From contig JAWQUS010000022.1 of NCBI GenBank assembly GCA_036365455.1, positions 2,480,001 to 2,544,000 of the forward strand: 64,000 nt of DNA, written 5' to 3'. This DNA comes from Macrosoma leucophasiata (taxonomy: Eukaryota > Arthropoda > Insecta > Lepidoptera > Hedylidae). Shown here piece after piece: positions 9,901 through 20,000 of this stretch. The position numbers and the translations under genes are program-made. Below the pieces are notes generated by a model, which saw only the letters and a list, made by a program, of their open reading frames with translations, had not been told where the DNA came from and ran no database searches. Position 1 is the first letter of the stretch; each line of letters begins with the position of its first letter.

Positions 9901-12900
9901 GATGAACGTCTGCTGCATGCACGAAAAAGAGTCACGATCCGCCTGAATCGAGCGTGCAAGCGAGAGCGCGGAACAAGCGATAGAGAGACACGATCGGCCT
10001 AATGGACTTATTACATGGCACGGTATTCAGGGTACGATAGCAAGAGTCAGGGTATTGTAATAACATTTAGGGAGTTACGGCCAAATACTCAAACGTCACT
10101 TAAATCTAAGTGGGACTTAAAAGTCTTCTGTCTTTATAAGATACGTTCAAACGAAAGAGATAGCGCATATTTGAGGGTTGCTTAAAATTGAGTGACGTTT
10201 GAGTATTCGGCCATTAGGGGCCTAATTAGGGCGACCAGAGCGGCCCGGTCAGCCAATCGCCCTAACTAGACACAGTACAAGTATGAACAGTACGGAAACT
10301 GCGTACAAAACGTTCTAAACGGCACACTCACACAAACATGCGCATCGACGCTCGAGTAGCGAGTGATTCGGAGCTGCAGCACCGCGAGAACCGCTTAGGG
10401 GGGCTCGTTGATGCGCATATTTGTGTGATTACGCCGTTTCAACGTTTCCATACTGTTCATATTTGTACTGTGACTGCCCTGTTGTGTGAGGGCCCTGTCG
10501 ACCGGATAGTGTAATAAGCGGCAACCCGGCGCGAGGTTACGCCCACCCTTTCTGCCGGACCCTGAATACCGTTTCGTGTAATAGCTTTTTAAGCATTCGG
10601 CTTGTGACGCATGTGTTCTTATGATGTTATCATGAAAAATTATCGTCCGTTAACCAACTTATTATTGATGACAGACTTTTAAATTATTTGTATTTTTATT
10701 TTCTAAATTATGTACGACTATGTATGTATTTTGATTCGACTTTTTTTGATTCGATTTTAATCTTGTAAAGTGGATGATCTGAATGTTATTTTTATAATTT
10801 ACTTTAACTGTCAAATGTTTTTTTTTTTGTCTGTCTATCGCATTGGGTTTGCCCAACCTGTAATGATAGATTCAAGTATGATAAATAAATAAATAAACTT
10901 AACAGAAAAACAAAACATTTTTGTATGCCGCTTGTTCTAGTAAATTCAGTAGTGAAAATATCGTACCTAAAAGGTAAAACTGGGATCCTATTACTATGCC
11001 TCTGCTATCTGTCTGTCACCAGGCTGTATCTCATAAAGCGTGTTAGCTAGAAAGGTGAAATTTTCACAAATTATGTATTTCTGTTGCCGCTAAAACAACA
11101 AATATACAAAAAAAAATATTAAGTGGTCCCAATCCAATAAACGTGTTTTTTTCGTATTTTTGCTCAATATTTCTTCCAAAGATGATGGTACGGAACCCTT
11201 GGTGCGCAAGTCCAACTCGCACTTGGCCGCTTGTTTTAAAGTAATTCTTCTTTTCTTCCAGGCAAATGCCTTCCAGAAGGCTTGATCGACGTCACCGACT
11301 GCTACTATGGGTTCCCCATAGCTCTATCCTACCCCCACTTCTATATGGGTGACGAGGTGCTGTTCAGCAAAGTCGAGGGTCTGAACCCGAACAAAGAGGA
11401 TCATGAGACTAGGTAAGAATTGATGATTGAGAACCAGGATTTTTGTTGTTTTAATGCAATGAAGGTGGCAGACGAGGAAGTTCACATTGATGTTAAGTGA
11501 TGACTGCAGCCTATAGACCCCAAAGCACTGGTGGTAGAGCTCCAGTGACGGAGCTCGCAGGCGTAGGCACCACCGCATTACCTCATAGGTATACTTGCCG
11601 CTCATGGTAGAGTTCAGCACTATCGTGTTCCGGTCAGGTGGTAATGTACGGCTCTGTAATTTTCGCCACAGAGGCATAACACCTTAGGCCTTAGGAGTGG
11701 TAACGCATCTGCATTTTGACCTTGGTTTTGATGCAGATGCGTTGCCACTCCTGGGACCTTCGGTGTTATAAATAAAAAATAAAAATATTAATATTGACAA
11801 AATCTCAAAATATTGACATACATTACCATCTAGCGGCAGATATATTAGGCCTAAGCCCTTGAGCTCTTACACTGGGACTATACCATCAGTAAAAAATTGT
11901 CACCAAAACTACTTTTCATCAGAATCTCTTACCATTTTACCTTTTGTCACACCGCGGACACTCCGCCAAAATTCCATACAAACGCTTAATTTGGTCTCTA
12001 TTACACAGACGTCAATCAGTGACGTGTATTTACACGCGCACCTGTGTGCGTAGCACGTAGAGAATACCAACCGTCGCCCATATGAGGGGAGGAGGTTGGG
12101 TGAGGCGGGGAATTCGGGCGGGACGTCGAAGTGTCCATTCTATACGTATTATTACTTATTCTCTGCTTTTGTCTACCAGGTTTTGGATTCAGCCGGACTC
12201 AGGGCTCCCCCTGGACGTGAGCTCCAAGTTCCAGATCAACATGGCACTCGGAGACATATCCATGATCCAGAATACAGAGAGATTCGCACATATGTACCTA
12301 CCTATGCTGTGGTTTGATATTGTAAGTGTTGTCTTTTTTTTTAAATAAAAGTGGCAAGTAAGCATGCAGTTCACATTGATGTTAAGTGATGCAGCCTTAC
12401 ACAATGACCAGAGGTCAAGGTGAAAATGCAGGTGCGTTATCACTCCTGCGGCCTAAGGTGTAATGCCTCTGTGCCGGAAATTGCAGGGCCGTACATTACC
12501 ACCTGACCGGAACACGATAGTGCTGAACACTATCATTTAGCGGCAAGTTTATTAGGTAATGCGGTGGTGCCTACGCCCGTGAGCTCCGTCACTAGAGCTC
12601 TACCACCAGTAAAAAGTTGTCTTCATCATCATCATCATTTTAGCCATGCCCACTGCTGGACCAAAGCCTCCCCATAAGGGCTATGCCATAATCGCCACGC
12701 TTGGCATGCGGATTGGCGATCGCAGTGGCGGTAGTTTCATTGCAGGACGCTGCTGCCCCATTGGAATGTAACCCCCTTATTCATAAACGTACATTAAATA
12801 CGTTTTCGCTATAGAATGCTTTGTCTTTGTCAGTTGCATTGTCAAATGTGCAGGATAGAAAAAGACAAAGGAGAGATTAGCAACACTTTAGCTAAAATAC

Positions 12901-14560
12901 GTTTATGAATAAGGGAGTAAGCTGTTATGCCTCTATGCCGGAAATTACAGTACTATACATTGCTACCTGACTAGAACACGATAGTGTTGAACACTATCAT
13001 TTAGCGGCATTCAATAATGCGACGCCCATATCCTTGAACTCGCCACTAGAGCTCTCCCACTTATTCAAAAAACTTCAACTCCTACTACCGCATAAAACTT
13101 TACCAGCTACTATATTTCTATCGGCAGTAAAATGTCACCTAGAACATGATAAAAAAACCGATCAAGTGCGTGTCGGACCACGCGCAGTGTATCCGTAGTT
13201 TTTAGGTTTGATTAATGCAATGGAAAAAATATATATTTTCTATAGATTTCTTTAAAAAAAACGAGTATTACATTTGGTCGACTATTACTCGCAAACTTGT
13301 AAAGCCAACTTAAGTGTGATAGTTTTCCTTTTAATTTCGTTATATATAGCTACTATTGCCGTAGCGTTTGAATTTCTTACATCAACCGTTTAATTGGTAG
13401 AGGGGGGGATACTTAACCCTAACGAAAATTAGTACTTTAAAGCTTAATAAGTCACGAACACTTAACTAAATCGAAAAATGACTTTAGCACACCCCTAACA
13501 TTTTTGAAAGACCTATGCAACGATATCCCATACATATATCATCAAAATATTTTTTTAAATAAAATAAGCTTCATGTGATGTATTTACAATAACTTGAAAA
13601 AAAAAACGTTGTGGAGAAATTAAATAAAAATCTTAAATCTTAAACAATATAGAAGCCGAAAAATAAAAAAATATCCGCGAGTTACTCCCCAAATAATTTT
13701 ATTTTTCATGGTTTTATTGTACCACTTTGTCGGCGTAATTAAGATTTATACTTGTGCCAAATTTCAAGTCTCTAGTACCAATAGTTTTTTCGCTAAACCG
13801 GTGGACAGACAGACAAACGGACTTTCAGATTCCTTGTTTACTACGGAACCCTAAAAAAACAAAAAATAAATTACAACACCTTTTTTAATTGTTACAGAGA
13901 ATGTACCAGCTAACTCCTGGACTAGAATCAAGATTCCAAATGTACATCAACATACTACCAGTTGTCGAACAAGCTATGATGTACATATGTTTCATAGTCG
14001 GAACATGTCTAATCCTGCTCACAATATACATCCTAACCTTCAAAATCATGTTCAAAGCTGCCCGCAAAAGTAAATTCAACTTCAAATCAGACATGTGGCT
14101 AGAAAAAGGCAAAAGGAACAGTATTTACGCACCCTGCGAAATACCTCTAAACGATACTGAATCAGACAACTCTTTGAAAGAAGAAAAACCAACCTTCATT
14201 AAAACACACAGCGAAAGAATCAAAGAACTGAGTCACAAATTAAGTGATAGAATGTATGATTCCGTTGGCATCAGAGATAAAGTCAACGATGAGAAAGATA
14301 GAAAGAATTCTTTACTACCACAAGACGTAACAGATGAAAGCAATGAAGGTTTCAATGATTCTGGTGATAGCGATAGAGATTACGATGTTTACAAATGCCT
14401 TAAACAAGACGATAGCGACGACGAATGCAAATATTTAGAAGTAGTCGATGATGGAAGTGAATTTGATGAATCGTTTGTATTACCAAACTCAGAGAGAGCT
14501 AAAAAGCTAAAAGATATGGATTCTAAAGTAAATGAATTGTATTTAAATATTTCAGATTGA
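6700..14560 (+). CDS. CD36-family scavenger receptor, 3' six exons
   Basis: Membrane glycoprotein of the CD36/SCRB family, which binds lipids and other ligands at the cell surface or in endosomes. Six coding exons are supported: 6700-6900, 8244-8471, 9412-9589, 11262-11412, 12180-12321 and 13898-14560. Together they are 1563 nt, 520 residues plus stop. All introns are GT-AG and the phases (0, 0, 1, 2, 0) fit. The ectodomain has the six family cysteines in order (KHC, LCR, CFC, GKC, TDC), the segments YDFDGDYETIYTG and GFPIALSYP, and a single membrane segment, AMMYICFIVGTCLILLTIYI, in the last exon. The first visible residues match roughly residue 150 of CD36, so the N-terminal membrane segment and about 150 residues are outside or unrecognised. 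The cytoplasmic tail, about 170 residues, is long and acidic. The subfamily cannot be told from sequence alone. Confidence 0.9.
7089..7444 (+). mobile_element. SINE-5S copy, near full length
   Basis: The head reads GGTTAAGCACTACGGGCGCG and then GATGGGTGACCGCTAG. These match the A-box and C-box region of arthropod 5S rRNA genes (GTTAAGCA, CGGGCGCGGT, GATGGGTGACCGC). The body includes GCTATCGATGGATAGCAG and the tail GCCCAGCAGTAGGACG plus TTGCCATTATTA. Ten loci of this family occur in the window, in both orientations. Confidence 0.75.
7489..7797 (+). mobile_element. SINE-B copy with tRNA-like head
   Basis: The head has A-box-like TAGCCTAGTGGTAGCAGG and a B-box in GGGTTCGATTCCCGGG, as in a tRNA. 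The tail ends CTCTGCCTACC and GGGATTACAGGCGTGAAG. There are eight loci in the window. Confidence 0.8.
7798..8243. other. Receptor intron, no repeat called
   Basis: Intronic sequence up to the acceptor TTCCTTCCAG of the next exon. A GC-rich patch near 8,040-8,160 has no coding support. Confidence 0.4.
8244..8471 (+). CDS. CD36-like receptor, coding exon (b)
   Basis: 76 codons, phase 0 at both ends, starting MYDFDGDYETIYTGEID and ending CRAAPL. It carries the first two family cysteines (GKHC and LCR) and an N-glycosylation sequon, NAS. Acceptor TTCCTTCCAG, donor GTGAGT. Confidence 0.93.
8878..9030 (-). mobile_element. SINE-5S, 3' half only
   Basis: Read on the - strand it carries the tail half of SINE-5S: lower-strand equivalents of CACTGCTGGGCACGA and TTTTTGGGGGGAGGCC. 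The 5S-like head is absent. Confidence 0.7.
9252..9264. repeat. Poly(G) run
   Basis: About 13 consecutive G in receptor intron b-c. The exact count is likely to be unstable in sequencing or between alleles. Confidence 0.7.
9412..9589 (+). CDS. CD36-like receptor, coding exon (c)
   Basis: The acceptor chosen (ATAAACAG at 9,411) is the only nearby one that keeps phase 0 from the previous exon and an open frame; the AG at 9,436 would hit stops at once. It encodes VLVPQIPKEVG...AYMYSFPDHMLDNG and ends NKCFCRH with phase 1. Donor GTAAGT. Confidence 0.82.
9689..9765 (-). mobile_element. SINE-B, 3' end fragment
   Basis: Only the tail is present (TAACTTCACGTCTGTA, GGGGTAGGCAGAGGT, ATTCAAGCATAC) in reverse orientation. 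Confidence 0.65.
10079..10212. mobile_element. MITE-K, Harbinger-like ends
   Basis: Terminal inverted repeats GGCCAAATACTCAAACGTCA and TGACGTTTGAGTATTCGGCC. The flanks read TTA on both sides when the element is taken as CGGCC...GGCCA, fitting a 3-bp TWA duplication of the PIF/Harbinger type. The second copy is at 28,991-29,134. Confidence 0.65.
10271..10472. mobile_element. MITE-L copy with long TIRs
   Basis: Begins CACAGTACAAGTATGAACAG and ends in its near-complement TTCATATTTGTACTGTG. The cleanest copy is at 33,331-33,539. This one is nested in element N. Confidence 0.7.
10587..10919. mobile_element. LINE 3'-end-like tail in receptor intron
   Basis: Ends in AAGTATGATAAATAAATAAATAAAC, a pattern shared with LINE 3' ends elsewhere in the window. 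No ORF with reverse-transcriptase motifs was found, so this is a weak call. Confidence 0.35.
10920..11232. repeat. Probable MITE-like repeat
   Basis: The right side (GGTACGGAACCCTTGG, AAGTCCAACTCGCACTTGGC) resembles the ends of element Q at 13,150 and 41,015 and a fragment at 37,135. No inverted partner was identified at the left. Confidence 0.4.
11262..11412 (+). CDS. CD36-like receptor, coding exon (d)
   Basis: Completes the glycine codon split after exon c (GKCLPEGLIDVTDC) and carries GFPIALSYPHFYMGD and NPNKEDHET. It ends in phase 2 before GTAAGA. The cysteines GKC and TDC complete the CFC...C...C pattern of the family. Confidence 0.93.
11443..11900. mobile_element. Nested SINE-A copies, opposed
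   Basis: A - strand SINE-A (tail part 11,443-11,522; head part continuing about 11,729-11,900, diverged) is interrupted by a + strand copy (11,529-11,730). The + copy keeps ACTGGTGGTAGAGCTCC and stops after TTTTGACCTTGG. Confidence 0.7.
11948..12176 (+). repeat. Repeat C, ends at exon (e) acceptor
   Basis: Repeat C begins CACACCGCGGACACTCCGCC and runs through GGGGAGGAGGTTGGGTGA and GTCGAAGTGTCCATTCTATA to TATTATTAC...ATTCTCTGC. Its end forms the pyrimidine-rich stretch just before the acceptor CTACCAG of receptor exon e. Six loci in the window are all on the + strand. Confidence 0.75.
12180..12321 (+). CDS. CD36-like receptor, coding exon (e)
   Basis: Completes an arginine codon and encodes FWIQPDSGLPLDVSSKFQIN and MLWFDI, matching the family region PxTGxPL...QxN. 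Phase 2 in, 0 out. Donor GTAAGT. Repeat C abuts its acceptor, and a SINE-A target duplication begins six bases past the donor. Confidence 0.92.
12336..12615 (-). mobile_element. SINE-A full length with 8-bp TSD
   Basis: Flanked by GTTGTCTT at 12,328-12,335 and 12,616-12,623. This fixes the limits of the family: T-run plus ACTGGTGG at the 5' end and the A-rich tail at the 3' end. It inserted six bases downstream of the receptor exon e splice donor. Confidence 0.85.
12624..12771 (-). mobile_element. LINE 3'-tail fragment (RTE-like)
   Basis: (CAT)n followed by CCCACTGCTGGACCAAAGCC and CTCCCCATAAGGG. This is the reversed 3' end of RTE-type lepidopteran LINEs. A related piece lies at 33,203-33,290. 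Confidence 0.55.
12772..12917. mobile_element. MITE-J, short TIR element
   Basis: The inverted ends are CCCTTATTCATAAACGTA and TACGTTTATGAATAAGGG, about 145 bp in all. A close copy is at 63,565-63,712. A third, at about 48,766-49,212, is split by SINE-5S. Confidence 0.8.
12921..13075 (-). mobile_element. Degraded SINE-A
   Basis: Reverse-orientation SINE-A body (GTTATGCCTC, GGAAATTACAG, AACACGATAGTG, GAGCTCT) with many changes and no tail. Confidence 0.6.
13150..13855. mobile_element. Element Q, about 700-bp TIR-type repeat
   Basis: Starts near ATCAAGTGCGTGTCGGACC and ends TTTACTACGGAACCCTAAAAA. A second, interrupted copy is at 41,015-41,832 and an end fragment flanks MITE-H at 24,868-25,727. 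No ORF was found, so it is a non-autonomous DNA element in the last receptor intron. Confidence 0.6.
13898..14560 (+). CDS. CD36-like receptor, last exon with membrane segment
   Basis: Acceptor TTGTTACAG at 13,897. It encodes 220 residues, then TGA. Residues 1-25 end the ectodomain, 26-48 (AMMYICFIVGTCLILLTIYI and on) form the C-terminal membrane helix, then a basic stop-transfer patch KAARKSK. The remaining tail of about 170 residues is rich in D, E, S and K (for example DSGDSDRDYD, DDSDDE), far longer than the usual short tail of the family. Confidence 0.9.
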   Translation, partial: RMYQLTPGLESRFQMYINILPVVEQAMMYICFIVGTCLILLTIYILTFKIMFKAARKSKFNFKSDMWLEKGKRNSIYAPCEIPLNDTESDNSLKEEKPTFIKTHSERIKELSHKLSDRMYDSVGIRDKVNDEKDRKNSLLPQDVTDESNEGFNDSGDSDRDYDVYKCLKQDDSDDECKYLEVVDDGSEFDESFVLPNSERAKKLKDMDSKVNELYLNISD

Positions 14561-15331
14561 AAGCGAACGAAACAAACTTAATTTTAGCAAGTGAATGCAT
14601 GTTGTGGAATGTGCGAAGTCTGAATTGTATTGAAATTGAAACTTGAGTGGGATTTCATGAGATTGTTCGTTTGGTCATGTTAATTTATTTATGAGGATTG
14701 CAATCAGATGTTTTTAAAAATTGGAGTGGATTTGTCTCATGGAATCCCTTTGCCTACAATACCACTATCTACCTGATATTTTTAAGATTAATTAAGTGTT
14801 TTACCGTTGCACAAATACCGCGATCCGATTCCGAAATTCAGAATTGTAAATATTTCTCTGGTTGCCTGTTTTTAGGATAAACTTTAAAATTAATTTTGAT
14901 ATTTTTGTAACAGTGTTCTTAGTTTTATATTTTTTTATAGACTGTGGAATTATTCAAACAGAATGGACTGTTTATTTAGATTTTAATATCGTACAAATAT
15001 TTATAATTTTTAAATATAATTCTAATTAGAGATCTAGTATGAAATCAGTTTATACAAATATGACCAGTTCATTCTGTTTTATTATTATTAAATAATATTT
15101 CTCTGAATTGAGAACTAAGCTCAACTCAAGTTGTGATATATTAGTTTCTATTATTAATAATAGAATTATTAATATTATACAGATTTTCAATAACAACACT
15201 AGAATGCTAAGTATTATTTCTATTTGGTACTTGGTTTACTACTTATAATGTGTCATTTATTGAAAATATATTTTTTCTTAATATTCTTACTTGTTTTTCT
15301 TTTTACAACAATTTTCCTTTCAATATTTGAA
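14561..15331 (+). other. Presumed receptor 3' UTR and intergenic
   Basis: AT-rich sequence after the receptor stop. No AATAAA was found; ATTAAA at 15,087-15,092 is a possible poly(A) signal variant. No other gene is seen before the repeats that separate it from FAR-A. Confidence 0.4.
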
Positions 15332-15517
15332 GCGCACATAGCCCCACGGCTGGTGTAGATCGGAAGCGATCTACTCGGTTAAGCGAGCCGGGTGCGGTCG
15401 GGTGAGTGACGGGTGCCGACTAGTGGCAAATTAAAATTGGCGTTTCCGTGCTTCTGAGGGCACGTTAAGCCGTCGATCACGGTTGCTATCGATAGATAAC
15501 AGTCGTTAAACTTTCGG
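15332..15517 (+). mobile_element. SINE-5S copy, 3'-truncated
   Basis: Keeps the 5S-like head (GGTTAAGCGAGCCGGGTGCG, GTGACGGGTGCCGACTAG) and the GCTATCGATAGATAACAG block but lacks the tail. Confidence 0.65.
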
Positions 15518-15618
15518 ACTACTGTCGTCATGAGACGAGGCGCTTACGTAAAACCATTAAACAATCGCCGTCCTGAACACTATTTGTTTTTATTGACTGG
15601 ATTCTGGACACCAAATGT

Positions 15619-15905
15619 GGAACTCATCATATCAGCCATAGGACGTCCACTGCTGAACAAAGGCCTCCCCCAATGACCTCCATGCCGACCAATCGGAAGA
15701 GTGCATCCAGCGGGTACCTGCAGCCTTGACCAGGTCGTCGGTCCATCTTGCAGGAGGATATCCCACGCTGCGCTTGCCGATACGTGGTCTCCGCTCGAGA
15801 ACCTTTCTGCCCCAGCGGCTATCGGTCCGAGCTATGTGCCCTGCCCATTGCCAATGTGGAACTACCGCCAGGAAAAACACTTTCAGTTTCGAATTATTTT
15901 TTGTA
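15619..15905 (-). mobile_element. RTE-like LINE, C-terminal fragment
   Basis: The - strand frame reads HWQWAGHIARTDSRWGRKVL...GKRSVGYPPARWTDDLVKAA. This is the conserved C-terminus of RTE-type endonuclease/reverse transcriptases. Its sibling is at 55,958-56,296. The 5' part is missing. Confidence 0.75.
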
Positions 15906-15992
15906 ATAAGCTGCATGCTTGTTCGCCACGCTCACATTGATGTTAAGTGATGACTGCAGCCTATAGATATCTACACAAAAACCAGAGATCTT
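15904..15992 (-). mobile_element. SINE-A tail fragment
   Basis: Only the 3' third is present (CACATTGATGTTAAGTGATG, CTGCAGCCTATAG), reversed and abutting the LINE fragment. Confidence 0.6.
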
Positions 15993-16004
15993 TTTTTTTA
16001 TAAT

Positions 16005-16210
16005 TGTTTTAAGGCCACGGATTCAAGTGCTTAACAGCCAATCTTCAGTAATTTTTATCTTCATTTCTTATGATAATGAATATCCATATGGAAGATGACG
16101 ATGATTGGATGCTTCCACGTGGAATATGATGAGATGGCTCCAGTAAAGTGATGGAGACTTTACAAGGCGATTTTACGAAGTTTTGAAGGCAACATGAAAA
16201 ATCACTAACC
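16005..16210. repeat. Repeat F, uninterrupted copy
   Basis: Shares ACGGATTCAAGTGCTTAACA and CATATGGAAGATGACGATGA with 20,282-20,428 and CTCCAGTAAAGTGATGG with 23,400. This shows that the LINE at 20.4-23.4 kb inserted into another copy of this repeat. Confidence 0.65.
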
Positions 16211-16214
16211 AGAT

Positions 16215-16425
16215 ATCAAAATTAATGTGTTGCCACCGCTGAGACTCGCGTTGTCATGTCTCTAATAGAGACTCTCTTTGATAGTTATTACGGGACCATA
16301 CATTACCATCTAACCGGAACATGATAGTGCTGAACACTACCATTAACGGCAGATAAATTCGGTAATGCGATGGTGCTTACACCTTGGAGCTCCGGCGCTG
16401 GAACTCCAGTAAAATTTATAAGTAA
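16215..16425 (-). mobile_element. Diverged SINE-A relative
   Basis: Same layout as SINE-A in reverse but with consistent differences (GATAGTTATTACGGGACCAT, CATCTAACCGGAAC). Similar spellings at 6.5, 30.5, 36.1 and 45.4 kb suggest an older subfamily. Confidence 0.55.
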
Positions 16426-16840
16426 ATTAACAGTATGGTGTGACGAAGAGGCTCGCGCTCATGCACGGAAATTTTTATTAATTTTCATTAATAAATAACA
16501 CCAAAACAAATAAAACTCTTAATTAAAACTGTGAGTAATTTAAAGCCATTTCTTTTGCAATAAAAACGAAGCAAAAAGACTGCCGTTTTCGAGAACATTT
16601 GCATTTTACGACAAAAAAGGGGGCATTTTGAAATGTTTTTTTCTAAAAGGGGGTTAGCAAATTTAACATTCTGTTCAATTAAAAATGTTCATTGAATCCT
16701 TGTCTGTCGTTGTGTATTTCTATATTACGGATTCAATTAACAGTTTTTTCTAGAATTTGACTTAAATCATGTACGAATTTAGGCAATTAACCCTACTTAA
16801 GGCCTTAAATTAAAAAGAAAACAAAATGAAAATAAACACA
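16426..16840. other. Intergenic, no gene seen
   Basis: AT-rich sequence between the convergent receptor and FAR-A genes, without a recognised repeat. Confidence 0.35.
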
Positions 16841-16846
16841 TTTATT
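16841..16846 (-). terminator. FAR-A poly(A) signal
   Basis: AATAAA on the - strand, 59 nt past the FAR-A stop codon, a normal position for a 3' end signal. Confidence 0.6.
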
Positions 16847-16904
16847 AAAATCTATATAAATTAACTTAATACAATAAATATTATGTATTAGCCGTATATA
16901 TATT

Positions 16905-17010
16905 TTATGCTGAATGATGAATAAGATTTTGAACAAATTGCGTGTTTATGATATTCCAGAAAATGGCTCCGTAGAAAATACACTTCACAATTCTGTCCAG
17001 TATTACCAAT
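16905..17010 (-). CDS. FAR-A last coding exon
   Basis: Completes an arginine codon and encodes [20 protein letters not shown]...NLIHHSA then TAA. It is a hydrophobic C-terminal segment typical of insect FARs. Acceptor CGTTTTTCAG on the - strand. Confidence 0.88.
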
Positions 17011-20000
17011 CTGAAAAACGAAATCCATAAAAAATATTTTTGAAAATGGAGACTGGTGGTAGAGCTCCAGCGACGGAGCTCGCGGGCGTAGGCACCACCA
17101 CATTACCTAATATACCTAATTCCCGCTAAATGGTAGTGTTCAGCACTATAGTGTTCCGGTCAGGTAATGTACGCCCCTGTAATTTCCAGCACAGAGGCAT
17201 AACACCTTAGGCCTCGGGAGTGGTAAAGCATCTGCATTTTGACCTTTATTTTAATTTTATATTTTGTAATTTGACCTATCACAAGCAAATTCTATTATTT
17301 CCAAGTGATTAAATAGGTAGGTATATTTTTGAGTTTGAGTTTGACCTCTGGTCTTTGTGGTGTCTTTAGGCTGCAGGCATCACTTAACATCAATGGGAAC
17401 TGCATGCTTGTTTGCCACTTGTACATTACATAAAATAAAATTACCTTCTAAAATGAGCCTTAGCTTTCGGCAGATCCTCATCTTTTTCTTTCAAAAGATA
17501 CCTTCTGCCTCCAATACAGCATGTTCTGAAGTACTCATACTTATCGTACTTCTCGATTTCGTAGTAAAATGCATCTATGTCTGCCTCCTTTATCTTTGAA
17601 CGTAGTTCTACAAAGTGTTTGTTACAGAAAGTCCACTGTTGCGTCACGTAGTATCGCAGCGCGACGTTAGCGACGTATATTCTTCTTTGCACTTTTACTA
17701 ACCTGAAATGAAATACTGGTAGAGTTCCAATCTTACATCTTGTATCATCTTACATTGAAATCGTTGGCACACCGCGGACACTCCGCCAAAATTCCATACA
17801 AACGCTTAATTTGGTCTCAATTACATTACGCAGTCATCAATCAGTGACGTGCATCTACACGCGCACCTTTGTGCGTAGCACGTACAAAATACCAACCGTC
17901 GCCCATAAGAGGGGAGGAGGTTGGGTGATGCGGGGAAATCGGGCGGGACGTCGAAGTGTCCGTTCTATAACACGTATTTTTTTTTTTATGTTTTAAAAGT
18001 GGCAATCAAGCATACAGTTTACATTGATGTTAAGTGATGACTGCAGCCTATAGACACCCACACAATGACCAGAGGTAAAAATGCAGATGCGTTACCACTC
18101 CTGAGGCCTAAGGTGTTATGCCTCTGTGCCGGAAATTACAGGGCCGTACATTACCACCTGACCGGAACACGATAGTGCTGAACACTACCATTTAGCGGCA
18201 AGTATATTAGGTAATGCGGTGGTGCCTACGCCCGCGAGCTCCGTCACTGGAGCTCTACCACCAGTAAAACATTTATACGTACATTACATATCCTCTGTTT
18301 CTGGTCACGTGCAGATGTTTATAGGCTACATTGCTCACCATCAATGTAAACTGTAGGTGTGTGTGTCACTCCATGACATTTTTTTTTAATACTTTCATAA
18401 GGGGGATATTTATTTTTAACTACGCTTGGCATGTGGACGGACAATCGCAGCAGCGGACGTTCTCTCTTCCCAGATTATTGCATTCACTACCGCCTTATTA
18501 GTATGGTGAAGCGCGCATGGCCCCGCGGCTGGTGTAGATCGTAAGCAATCTACTCGGTTGTGCAATACGGGCACGATCGGGTGTGTGATGGTTGACCGCT
18601 AGTGGCAAATTAATTGCGCGTTTCCGAGCTTCGGAGGGCACGTTAAGCCGTCGGTCCCGGTTGCTATCGACAGATAGCAGTCTTTAGACCTTGTCGGAGG
18701 CCTTATCGGTTTGAAAACATCCGACAGCGCGTTGGCCACTAACCCGTATCTCCACCAACTTGCATTGGAGCAGCGTGGTGGAGTAAGCTCCAGGCCTACC
18801 TCCAAAAAGGGGAGAAACTCGTGCCCAGCAGTGGGACGTGTCAAGGGTTGCCATTATTATTTCATATTATTATTATTTACTCACTGGTGATGGAGCTCTA
18901 GTGACGGAGCTCGCGGGAATAGGCACCACCGCATTACTTAATATACTTGCCGCTAAATGGTAGTGTTCAGCACTATCGTGTTCCAGTCAGGTGGTAATGT
19001 ACGGCCCCGTAATTTCCGGCACAGAGACATAACACTTTAGGCCTCAGGAGTGGCAACGCATCTGCATATGTGTCGTACAAGATCCGCCCACCTAAAGCCA
19101 AGGCTAAAATTCTCCTGCTGCGCAATTTTAGTGGAATGAATATTGACAAACTTCGGGAGGATGCGGCTAGTATTGACTGGTCCGTATTAGACATCGTGGA
19201 CGATATCAATGATAAGATAAATTTGTTTAATTCTCTTATCACTCAGCTGTTTGACGTTCACGCCCCTATTCGGCCGGCCCGAGTTAGACATCTACCAGCA
19301 CCGTGGCTTACGGAAGACCTCTTGACCTCTGGTCTTTGTGTGGGTGTCTATAGGCTGCAGTCATCACTTAACAAGAATGTGAACTGCATGCTTGTTTGCC
19401 ACTTTTATTGCATAAAAATAAATATAAGAATGGTTTAGTCGCCACTCTTCGGTGGACTGACTGGACAACTGGAAGAATCCTCCTCCAGGAATGGGCGGTA
19501 GGGTTGTCACGCCTCTATACAAAAACTACTCAAATTAAACTTACATTGTTTTATGGCCGCTTATCCACAATATAAGGTCCACGAGTAGAGCTGGTAATAA
19601 ATGAACAGTATACACCTGTAAGGAAAGAATCTATAAGAAGAGTCTAATTACACAAGACGCGCAGACATCCCTACAAATCACCTACTACGACACCAAAATA
19701 GACTAATGCTCCCTACCACCCGTCTAGCCAACCATTCGTCAAGTCCTTTTGTTATGAGCATAAAAATATATAATAAACTAGCGGCCCGCCCCGGCTTCGC
19801 CCGCGCTGCTCTGCTCCTATTAGTCATAGCGTAATGTAAGCTATCCTATCTCTCAAGTTGGATCGAACTGCACATGGTGTGCGAATTTTATTATAATCGG
19901 TTAAGTGGTTTAGGAGTCCATTGAGGACAAACATTGTGACACGAGATTTATATATATTATTAAGATAAGATTAAGATAAGATAAGATAAGATAAGATTAC

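Larger units (their letters stand above)
10009..10586. mobile_element. TIR element N with two nested MITEs
   Basis: The ends mirror each other: TATTACATGGCACGGTATTC at left and GAATACCGTTTCGTGTAATA at right, about 25 bp with a few mismatches. Inside lie MITE-K (10,079-10,212) and MITE-L (10,271-10,472). Relatives are at 31,141-32,603 and 49,216-49,409. Confidence 0.7.
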
